Shown one piece after another: positions 1 to 12,000 of a stretch of DNA of 64,000 nt. The DNA lies in the NCBI GenBank assembly GCA_940671915.1, contig CALNVZ010003435.1:15855585-15919584 (forward strand). The letters run 5' to 3'. The notes under the pieces are model-generated. The model searched no databases. It was not told the DNA's origin and saw only the letters and a program-made list of their open reading frames with translations. Origin of the DNA: Paracentrotus lividus (Eukaryota > Echinodermata > Echinoidea > Camarodonta > Echinidae). Within the stretch, counting starts at the first letter, position 1, and each line of letters opens with the position of its first letter. A program made the position numbers and the translations under genes.

Positions 1-74
1 GTTTGGAATTCCTCTCCTCCTTCTCCTCCCATTTTCTTTTCCTCAATTCAGTCTGGGCTTGACTGTCGACGACT
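1..74 (-). CDS. PTPN2: Phosphatase exon 9, partial (basic NLS-like segment)
   Basis: After the acceptor ACAATCAG the phase-2 join yields [20 protein letters not shown] then ERNSK, running off the left edge. [10 protein letters not shown] resembles the basic nuclear-localisation region of PTPN2 (SALRKRIRED, from memory). The phase match with exon 8 supports it. The end of the protein cannot be seen. Confidence 0.72.
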
Positions 75-3000
75 CTGATTGTGGGGAAGAGAATTCAAGA
101 TAGTTATAAGGTTATAATTAATAATAATTTTTAAAAAATTAGATATAATGCGCAAACATCGGACAACCAATGGGGTCAAAGTGTAATAGATATAAGAGCT
201 TCAGTAACTGTAAATTTACTTCAAGGAACTTTAAAAACAAAGTATACTTCAAATAAAAACCAATAACAAACTGATTTATAATGTATATCTAACAACTATA
301 TAATAGCGCATGGTTATTCCATAAACAATCTTGCATCCGACCCATATTCTTCACGGTCTTCACTTCAGGAGCTAAACGTGGCCTGACAATATGAGAGAAT
401 TACTCCTTTTCATACAAAATGGAAAGTAAAGGAAAATCATTTCACGAAGGTCCTGTATACAGGGGAGCAAAACGAAATGCCAAGAAAAGCAAATGGTAAA
501 AAACACACCTATTCAGGTCTTTGTAAATGTAATTTCTATGAACCCAGTGCATTATTTTTATTTCTAACTATATGTTTACTGTTTCTTATAAGTGCATAGA
601 GAAATAGAATTTATTATATAACTCATGCTAAGAATGTTGAATAATCCTGTCCTCTGATTGGTCAAAAGTCTGGTCATAGTTTTAGCCAGGGCTGGCCAGG
701 GAGGCTGAGCGTTCAATAGTCATCGTTCAATAGTCGTTTTCAATAGCCATTTTTTCAACGGCAGTCAATCCGTGTTTTGTGCGAGCGCAGACACCGTTGT
801 GAAGGATTTTGAAATGTATAGACTACAATGTATTTATTATATTTGGTAAGTATCAGAACCTTTCATTGATTCATGTTTTTGTTTATGTTTTGTTCAGTAT
901 GCTAGGCATACACTGTAGTTGTTTTTAAAGCCTCGACTGGGGGGCCTTCCATCCCACTATGACCCCTCAGCTAAATGGACGTATGACCGGAGAAAAATAA
1001 AACATGTCAGAGTTTTTCTTCGTTATATAAAATATATAGTGACTGCCTTAATATTCGGGGCATAGTTGTTTCTAAAGGCTCTCGGGGGCCTTCCATCCAG
1101 CTATGACCCCTCGGCAAGCCTCGGGGTCATAGCTGGATGGAAGGCCCCCTCGAGCTTTAGAAACAACTATTGCCCCTCATGGCATTCACTATATCTATAC
1201 TAATGTGTTGTGCGCTATACAAAAACTTATTATTATTATTATTATTAAAAAAAAAAAGTCTTTTCATTTCCTAACCCATGTGGAGTCGGCACTATAAGAA
1301 TAAGAAACTATCAACCAACTACCCCATTCCAATGTTACTGATAAAGATTCAGGATGCAGAAAATTACACAGTAAACATAGAATACAATTGTTAATCTACA
1401 GAATAATAAATAATAATTATCTAATGATAATGCTAATTCACTTTTAAATAATATTAATCTTTCAGATGTTCAGAGACTTCAACGCATTCAGAATCGTGCA
1501 GCTCGTATTATTACAAAATCTAGGAAATACATTATGATCACGTTTCTCCTCTACTTAGAGAACTCCACTGGTTGCCCGTACAAAAAAGAATCACATATAA
1601 AATTGCATTGTTTGTTTTCATGTCTTTAAATGACCTGACTCCTCAATACATCTCAAGCTTGTTTTCTCCTATCCAGCAATCTACTTTTTCACTATGATCA
1701 AGAACCGACCCTCTTCTATTGCAAACTCCTAAAATGAACTCAAATAAAGGTCAGCAATCTATAAGTTTCTCTGGTCCAACTATTTGGAATAGTCTCCCCA
1801 TTGAACTTCGCACATGTCACTCAGTTTCAATGTTTAAGAAGAAACTGAAAACCTACTTATTTTGTCTTTATATGAATTGTGAAGCACTTTGGGCATTTCT
1901 CAAATGAAAAAGCGCTATAGAAATACCAATATGTATGTATGTAATAAACATTAATCATGTGTCCTTGTTTCTACCTTGTGCACAGGAAATATTGGGCAGG
2001 TTTCTGTTTAAACAAGTAGTTTTTATTCCATAATGAGGATATTAAGATCCTGTCTTAGTCACACACCAAAGGAAGGATTCCCCCCAATGTGGCAGTACAG
2101 TAACTGAAACAAGTCTTAATGGCAGTTCAACTTCCCATTCTACTTCCAAAGGTCATTAATCACCTAACGATTTCCATAAAAACCAAACTGTCATCTTTCT
2201 AGGAAAAAACATTGAAATACCCTATTCACATTTTCAAACTAGGAAAATTGTTTCGCACACTAAGTAATTAAGACCTGATAACAATTTCAATCAACATAAA
2301 AGAAAGCAGATTGTGACTTTAAGAATTGAAATCAACTTTTAAATATGCGTAATTAATATGACTCCATTTAAATTTCAGCATCTCTATCTTTTAAAGGGAA
2401 TGAAAGAATAGGTTAAACAAACAGTTTAATCTGACAATTAATCACAATTAAGTTGATATCCATAGAACTTTGAAAAGTAGAAGGACCTTCAAAAATATAA
2501 AGCTTGCAATAACACATGGAAGATTTGTAAAAAAAAAATAATAATAATAATAAACAAAGTAAAAGTACAGATACCAGATGGATCTGATATTCAGAACATA
2601 ATAGAATGCTAAAAATTCTAACTACCAAACAACCAGTCCTCAAAATATCAAGTTTGGGAAGAAAGAGATTTTGAGAGTCTCAAGCTCAATCTAATCAAAC
2701 TAACCCTCTCTCTAACCTTGAGTTTGTAGGTGGGCTTGATGTAGCATCGCCATCAACACCATCCTTCCTCCCATCCTTCATTCCATCCTTCAGTCCATCC
2801 TTCCTCTCGTTCTGCATGTTGTTCTCTTCAGCCTTGTGTACCACCGTCTCTCCGTCTACCATGGATTGGGGGCGGGAGGAGGGCCTCTTGGGGGGCAGGG
2901 GAGGGGGTATTGACTCCACGTCAGAGTTATTCTGCAGGGAGGGGGAGAAGAAAAAGAAGGCAGATGCCATCGGACAAAGTTATGTTATGTATTTAGTTTT

Positions 3001-6000
3001 ATAAGATTGGAAAATTGGATTGTGAATTTGTAATTATGACACAATCAGTGAGGCAGCTTTCATTAGCTTGATCGTTTAGCATAGCAGAAGAAAATTTCGC
3101 GGTGCACGTAGCAATCTTTTTAGAGATTATGAGTGTTCTTGAAAAGGACCTTCTCACTCTTGATATTTTGTTGATCATGTTCTCTCTCCCCATCTTTAGG
3201 TGAATTAAGTTTTCTAATCATTCTCCTGAAGACGGAGGGAGCAACATTGAGAGTAGGTCATTTTTAGGGCACTCATAACTTTACTTCAAGAAAGATTACT
3301 TTGCGAAATTTTTGCCTTTGAGAATTGTGATTTTCAGATAAAGCCTAAAGAATTCAGTCACCTGATTCAGCATGAATTCAATACGATGGGGGAAATGCAA
3401 TGCATCCACCACTCTAAAAATGGTTAATTAGCTTGCCACAGCAATACCTCGGTTACAACGGCAAAACCACTACCTGATTGAACCAAATTACTGATCAATC
3501 TATGCCCTGTAACATACAGAATTCTCATCAATTGAAAATAGATAATAACCAATAAGGATCCTTGTTGCATAGACTTCTTGCATGATATTCTACCTATGAG
3601 CCAATCAGAATGGTTGTTTCAAATTTGCAATTGATCGTACCTCTCTGGCCAATATTCTGAAACTAAGACTGAGTTTGTATGATTTGCAAGTTCTTGCAAC
3701 ACTATTTTGCGATCCTTTTGTCTGATGCATCAGTCAACATCTGACAAAAAGATTGCACAATAGATGCGCATGAACTTGCAACTCATACAAACTCAGTCTT
3801 CGCTCCAGAATACATGCCTCCGTGTTACAGGGCATTGGACTAGAGTTTGAGCGTTGGTTTTGCAATGGCACTGAATATAAAGGCTTACTTCTACAGGTAA
3901 TGAGCTGAGGTCCTCTCCTCGTAAGATGACCTTTGACCCCTCGAGGATGGCACAGTAGGAGAATCTGAGCTGCTGCCAGGTCTGGATGAGACCCTGACGA
4001 TACCGCCTCATGTCCAGGAGCTGCTTCCTGACGTCCAGCCCTGAGGTATTGCCTTTCTTCTCAATCTGGTGGGGTTGATCAGAGATTTAAAAAAAAAAAC
4101 ACTTAATTTTCAGATTATGGGAAATTACATTATTTAGTCGCAAACTAGTACAAAGCCCTATACATTTCAAGCATGATAAAGAAGAAAATAAAGATACACA
4201 TTTCTCAGGATAAGATTGATTTTATCATTGTCTAAATTCAGTGTAGTAAGCTTGACCGAATTCTTTCATGCCCAAAGACCATCAAGGCAACCAAAACCCC
4301 ACCTAAAGCCAACATTTTTCAAGACTCCAACTTCTGCTGAAAGAAATTAATCAGATTACATCCTAATATACTAGTACTTCATTCAAGAAAAATGATATAA
4401 AACTTTAATATTAACAACCAAAAGCACTTGTTCCCAAGACTATTCTACTTTCTCCTAAATCTCATGACATCTTTCATCTTCTACTCACCTGTACAAGGCA
4501 TGTGTCTACCAAACACAGCGTCCCTGATCTTCCCACTCCTGCGCTGCAGTGTATGACAGGAGGACCAACGTTGTCTACCAGTGAGCCCGAATGCCTCACA
4601 TGGTGTAGAAACTGAAGGAATGCTGCGGGGGACTGAGGAACGCTGAAGTCTGACCAGCGGGTGTAGTGAAAGTGCAGGATCTCTTTGGTTTTTTGTGACT
4701 GCAAGAAAAGAAACAACAATGTATATTAGATAACTGAGTACTTGGTGTAGGAATTCGATGAATCAAGCAGGGAAGTGTGAGTTAAATCTGACTTACACTT
4801 CCCTGAATCAAGCAACGGACTGAGAAAGGCTGAAGTCTGACCAGAGAGAATCTCTCTAGCTCTTTGTGACTGCAAATAACAAAACAAGACAATGTTTATT
4901 TGATAAATTGATGATTTTCGTGATTAATGTACTCAAGGAATTTCATTAGGCATTAGACGCACACTGACGTCTAAATTAAATGAAAGTGTAGGATCTCTTT
5001 GGTTTCGGGGGACTGCAAAGATTCAAAGAGAATGGGAAAAAATTTAAGTTTTTATTGAATACTTTTATTTGGTCGTTTACAAACTCCAAACAAGGAATTC
5101 TGACAGGCATTACGTGTTTAGTGAAACTACAAAATGTCCAGATGCAGTCCCCAGAAAGACATAGTATAAGATAACTAAATGCCTTCAAAAGGGTGGGAAC
5201 TGAAGGTATTCTGAAGGGAACAGGGGGGAACTAAAGTCTAAACAACAGATTTTTTTTTTCTGCAAAGGTCCATAGATGAATTAGGTGCGGGGGAATGGAG
5301 TCAGAGGTGGCCCACACACATAGGCGACCAAATTGAGTTCCAGGCCCCCGCCCCCTCCAATTGCAAAATTTAAACTGGGGCATTATGCCCATAAACCCTA
5401 TGTTGTACATGGCTAGATAAAAAACATACAAATTGGATTATTGTGCACCCATTATGTGGTTCTCACACTTAAAGATTTCCATGACAATTTAAAACTCGTT
5501 ATACTGTGGTTAAGGTCCTTATTTACCATTAAATTGATGTTCATCGTTAAGTATTGTCTGTCAAAGCTACAAAAGTATTTTTTTCTAGTCACTTTGACTG
5601 ATATTGACAGCAAAAAAATTACATTCATACCTCAATGCGAGAGTCACACAATGGTTAGACGAGATGACCATTCATTTTTGTATATTTTCTTATCCTGCCA
5701 TTTGTGACAGCAGCATTAACAATTATATGATCCGTATCCCCATTGAAAAAAATGAGTATGGAACCCTAGCTTGAGACATTGAAGTATCAACAGAGGGAGT
5801 AGTGAAGAAGTGATAGTACAGGATGTTTTTCATTTGCCATCTCTCCAGCCATGAATTTCCTAACTGGTCAAGGAGATGTGATCGCATGATATACATATGT
5901 TTTTTCTTCAAAGATACATGTATACTAGCATATAATATAATACATGTAGATGCATAGGATCCCTTTAACTTTCAAAACTTTGTAGGCCTTTTGGTTCAAA

Positions 6001-9000
6001 TTTAGGGCAATTTGTGAAAGAGTATACTTCAGTGATCTGCTGTGAAGACAAAACATCTCCCTTGAAAAAACTTTTACAGAAGAACTGATTTCTTTGTTTG
6101 GTATTACAGAACATACTAAAAAAATGTATACATCAAACAAACATTATGTGGTAATATAGAGCATTGAATGTGTTTTTGACATTCAAACCACTCTAGATGG
6201 TCATTATAAAGCAGAGTGGTGGTTAATTTGAGTGGTAAGGAACAGACTGTACTACATGGATGTGCTGGGCTCGGGTATGAAGGAATAAACTTTGGATTAC
6301 TTTGAGCTTGACAGATATGAATGTCAAATATCACGTCTCGTAATAAAGTAATTGGTCATATTCAAACGTGAGTGACACGACATTTGGACTGATAGAAGGG
6401 CGCATATCTTTGCACTTGTAGGTTATGAATGGATCATGACTACCATATCATGTATAATGTAGGAGTGGCATGTGTCATTACCAGTTGGATTTGAATTTTA
6501 CAATTGGTCCTGGAAATTATGATTAAAAAACAGTGCGTGAGTGACACGACAGAAAAAAGACATGGGTTTCTGACCATCATTGGTTATGGTTGGATTTGTG
6601 CCCAAGTAGATCTCTAAGGGTACCATAAGTGCTGGTATATGTATATGAATAGTGTACTAGTATCTGACATTTATTGTGTTTATCAATCATTCCCTCTCTG
6701 TCGAAAATGGTCCACCTCTATGTGTCGTGAGTGACACGACATCCAAAATGTGAGTGACACGACCAGTGCCTTAAATTCAACATTTCAAGTAAATAACTAA
6801 ATCCAAATTACCAGTATTTATATGCCATGTTAGAGTAGCCCATGAAAATTACTTTAAGCAAAAAAAAATCTGACAAAAGTGATTGGTATTAAGAATTAGA
6901 GGCATTTAAAGCACCATAGTCCCATACGTGCAAATTCCTGTTTGCTCACTTATTCAGCGTAAGAAAACTGGATCACATAATGTTTGAACTTAAATAATTG
7001 TTTGTATTGTAAAGAAGCCTTTGTGTTGATTTCAGATCCTAATTTGCATTTTCAAAGGCACAGCGCCACATTAAAATTTCAGCTAAATGTCCCACTTAGT
7101 CTGAATATGACCAATCGTGATTTTATGAGGATTTCAAGTATAATCATGCCATTGTTATCATATTTTATGAGTTTTGCGGGTGTAATGTGAGACCGCAATG
7201 CGACATTCATAGGCGAAATCCATAAAATCAATGTGGAAAAGACTCACATTGATATTTAGTCTTTAAGGGCAGACTTTAATTTTGCACTTGAACAAAATAC
7301 AAATTGAAGTTCACAATAATTGTATCTACAATGTATATTATAGTACATGTGCATTATATTGCCTGCTTAGGGTGAGAGTTAAGTACACTACATGTAGTTA
7401 ACCCAGTTAGAATTTTTCTTTCCATTACTTTGTACAATTTACACAATCAGCAATACCAATTTTTGTCTGTGCATCAAGTTGTTAAAATTATTAAAATGAC
7501 GGTTTTGTTTGCATGTAAATGATGTACCTAGACATCATACACCCATGTTGCCTTTCCTGTATGAATCAAGATATGACAGGAAGATATAGATTTGATTCAA
7601 TGTTCTTTCCAGATAATCAAACAAAGGATATCTTTTTCAAATTAATGATTCATTCAATAAAAAAATGAATTTGTATTTGTCATCGTTACAAGGATATGGT
7701 TTAAACCTCCTCTGTCGCTTTCAAGATAATGCATATTCTTTACTGCATCCGACACCGCAGACATGTACCACAATCACCATGGCAACATCACATTGTAAAG
7801 GTAATAGCATCAGTACTGGCTCGACCGGCAACCATTAACTTTGATTCAAGTCTGAGCTACATGTGCTATCGAGAATGTCTTTCATTCAGATAATGTTCAT
7901 TCATGAACATTTAACACTATTTTCCTGAAGACCAATCAGTTCTTTTAGTTTTTATTAATAATTCAGAAGAAATTTATCTTTATATATTTTGTAGAGATCG
8001 TAATTTGGTATACATTTTTTCCAGGCTTTATTCTCATTGAACACCCCTAAGGATAAATAAATGATATAATTCCTGAATTTCTGGAAGATCCCATAAAAAA
8101 AAATCAGTTGTTAATACTTCTGCTTCATTGAAATAGAACCTGAAACTATTCAAGAAGATTTAATTAATATAACAAACCTTTCAAAACCTTTCTAAATATT
8201 CACACGAAATAACTATAAATAACATCTGAACATTCTTAGTTTTGATTTCATAATAAAAAGTGTTTGATTTCATACTGATAAATATTTTCATAGACAAAAT
8301 TATTGCAATGTAACCATTACTTTTGACCCCAAGATTGCCTTTGATGTAACCTTTGTAGGTATCATATACGTGACAATACCTAATGAACATTTGTTCAAAG
8401 TTTAAACAAAATTTATGCTAAAATAAGAACAGTTGACCTTTAAGTTGACCTTTTTACCTCATCAAAACAAAAGTGGTATCAACCAAGGATAGTTTATACC
8501 AGGGGTGAACAAAACTGATACTATAAACAAGATGAATCGAAATATATGCCTCTGCCATTGCCAGGCCATATAAGGCATACTGGCATATATTGGCACAACT
8601 CTGTACATGGAATTTCCCATTTTGACCCGTATGACCCTTGACCTACATACTCCAAAATCCAATCAGATCATTTTCCTGTGTTGATACATACATGTACTAC
8701 CCCTATTAGTTTGAAGCTCATATCTCAACTTGATCTCAAGATATCGTGATAATGAACTCAATACATAGAATTTCACAATTTGACCTCTATGACCCTTGAC
8801 TTTTGACCTAAATACTCCAAAATCTAATCAGATCACCTTCCTATGCTGATCCATACTACCCCTAAGTTTGAAGCTCATATCTCAACTGGATCTGAAGATA
8901 TCGCGACAACGAACTCATTTACAGGGAATTTCACAATTTGACCTCTGTGACCCTTGACCTTCATACTCCAAAATCTAATCAGATCGTCTTCCTATCATGA

Positions 9001-12000
9001 TACATACAAACCCTCAGTTTGAAGTTCATATCTCAAGCGGTTCTTGTGATATCATGATAACGAGCAAACGGGACGTACAGACGGACAACCCGAAAACATG
9101 TGGCGGAGGCATAAAAAATGAGTGAAAGTTAAACAAAAAGTTTAAGAAAAGTCTACCTTTAAGTTGACCTCTTGACCCCTATATGACCTTTGATCTCATC
9201 ATCCTTATCAACACATATGTGGTATTACCCAAGAATCATTTGTACCAAGTGTGAACACAATTGATTGAGAAATGAGAGCCAGTTAAACAAAAACTTTAAA
9301 CCTGGTATATAGTTTTGGTTAAAAAAAAGGAATTGGCATAAAACAGATCAAATAAAGTTTCAAGTTGTCTGCATTTTGCTAAAAGATATGTGTGAGAGAT
9401 CTTGTGATATTTATTTCATGATTTCTGGTGAATTTCAGTGAAAATGTTCGAAAGGAACATAATGTAACGGTTGTTTGAGACCTGTGCTGCATTGCCCGCC
9501 CGACGGAGTTTACAGCGTGAACGGAGGGTAACGATCTATGTGTATCACCCACACAAGAGAATCCCCATTGGTTTTCCACGTGAACGGTGAAATGTGACGG
9601 GTCCCCGACTTTCCACGTTTTATACTTATATTGTCAAATAAAGACACTAAAACAGGATTTCATGGAATATAGTTTCTTTATTTTAGTTAAAGAATTCAAT
9701 CTTTCATATTATCTAATTGTGAATCCAAATTAGATTTTTCCTTCTCCCAAAACTATACACCACCTTTCACATTTTTGTAACAGAAGGCCTCATATCATTT
9801 GACCCCATCATCCTTAAAAACACATATTTGGTATTACCCAAGTAGCATTATTTCCAAGTTTGAACACAAATGATGCAGAAATAAAGAAATGAGAGCAAGT
9901 TAAACAAAAAACTTGAACATAAAACTTTGATATTTTCATGACAGACCAACAGACCCACAGGAAAAGTGATTACTAGGTCTCTGCCAAACTTTGTTCAGGC
10001 GAGACAAAAAGTACATGAATTTCACAAGATTTGGATAGCCAAAAATATAGCCAAAATGATCAGGTGTACATTTATATATTCCCACATTTTTCAAACTAAA
10101 CATGGCTCTTGCGGTTTTCCTCTCATAAAGAGATTATTTGATATACCCTACATAGTGTAGTTGTGTTTTGATTTTCTACACAAGTTGCCATGGAAACAAT
10201 TTGCCATGCCTAACCCATCACTGACCAAATAGACACAGGATATTGCTAAAAATGTTGGTCCATTAAACTTGAATTGGGCTCATCCCTTTCTTTGTACAAT
10301 AGGAAAATAATAGTGTGTTTAATGCATTGGAATAAACCTAAACTGTATGTGACTATTGCAAATACTCGAATGCAAAAATTACCGCTTTCCACAAATTATA
10401 TATCTATAAAAAAAACATATTTCAACATAACTTGGTACATGCACCCTAAAATTTCCTTGGAATACATTTTTTCCTGTTTTTCACATTAGATCTAAGTGTA
10501 GGCTGAACTCTATGTGACCGATTGCAACCTCATTGAAACTAATAAAAACATTCAAAGAGCTTGGTATGTTTACGTGGTGGAATTACTACACTCAAATTTT
10601 TTATCGAAAACACCATGAATACTACTCTTTCTTGGAAGATATCAGTACTGAAAATGTACAAGAAGTACACGTAATACATATTTAAGAAACACTACCAATC
10701 CCTGCAGATTAGGAATAATTGGTATGATCACATTTTTTAATGAAAAAATGATTATATAAAATTATATAAAATATAAAACAAGATGAATCCTCGACCGCGT
10801 GCGGTCAAAATATATGACTCTACCATTGCCAGATCAGAAATATATAGCACATTGATACATTTGCCAACTTAATACATGGAATTTCACAATTTGACCTCTG
10901 TGACCCTTGACCTTTGACCTACATACTCCATAATCTCATCAGATCATCTTTATATGGCGATAAATACTCCCCTTCAGTTTTTAAGCTCATATCTCAACTG
11001 GTTCTCAAGATATCGTGATTTCGAACTCAATATATGGAATTTCACAATTTGACCTCTGTGACACTTGACCTTTGACCTACATACTCCAAAATCAGATCAT
11101 CTTCCCATGGTGATACATACTATTCCCAAGTTTGAAGTTGATATCTCAAGTGGTTCTTGAGATATCGTGATAACGAGCAAACGGGACAGACGGACGGACG
11201 GACAACCCAAAAACATAATGCCTCCGGCATCACCTTCGGTGGGCAGAGGCATACAAATTATCCCTGTTTTTGTTTCTGGATTGTGTATGAAAGTGCCATA
11301 AATGATACCTTAATGTCTGTCTTTTGAGAAATTTTAAATTATTTATTTTGTATGGCTATTAATGTCAATATAAAATTACAATTTGGACTGATATTGTATC
11401 ATGTTGGCCTACATTACAACTAAAAATAATACAGTATGTAAACTTATATTTGTTGCACACAAAGCCAAAGATTACTTTGGCTCGAATCTGCAATTGGCGA
11501 GTTGTAAGCATATCAAATTGTCTTCAACATCATAAAGTATTGATTAGATGTTTACAGATACCATGTCACATGTGATATTTGGCTTTGTGTCAGAACTTTC
11601 TTCATAACAACTTTACTCTTCAGAGTTTCAATAGTCCTCGCCCCACCACATAATTAACATTTCCAGGCAGGGGGGTTTTCCCCTATATCTAAATTCCTAC
11701 AAATGAAAGAGCAATTTGTGGGTGTCTATGACGATGTATATATGCGGGGGCCAATCTCAAGGACCTATTTTTGTCCAGATTGAGGTTTTTGAGGTGATAA
11801 TGAACATATCTAGAGTAATTATTCACACATGATGCATAAACAATTTCCCCCTTGTGCTATAATTGGTATACCACCACCACCATGTGACATAAAACAGGAC
11901 AAAGGGACAAAGAAAGTGTGCTGGCAATTTTCAAATGGAAATTTATCTTACTTGCTTATTTTGAGAATCAATTTTATAATGCTGTATCCATCATGCATGA

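Larger units (their letters stand above)
75..2716 (-). other. Phosphatase intron 8
   Basis: This intron holds an inverted-repeat hairpin near 1.1 kb and an antisense LINE 3' end at 1.46-1.92 kb. The rest is AT-rich sequence with no coding signal that I can support. A repeated CGTTCAATAGTC motif occurs near 710-740. Confidence 0.8.

Noticed and set aside
2413..2643. Hydrophobic minus-strand frame as a membrane-anchor exon of the phosphatase
   Set aside because: It has no suitable acceptor in phase with exon 8, and its hydrophobicity comes partly from an ATA/TTA run. Exon 9 at 1-74 joins in the correct phase with a better family match.
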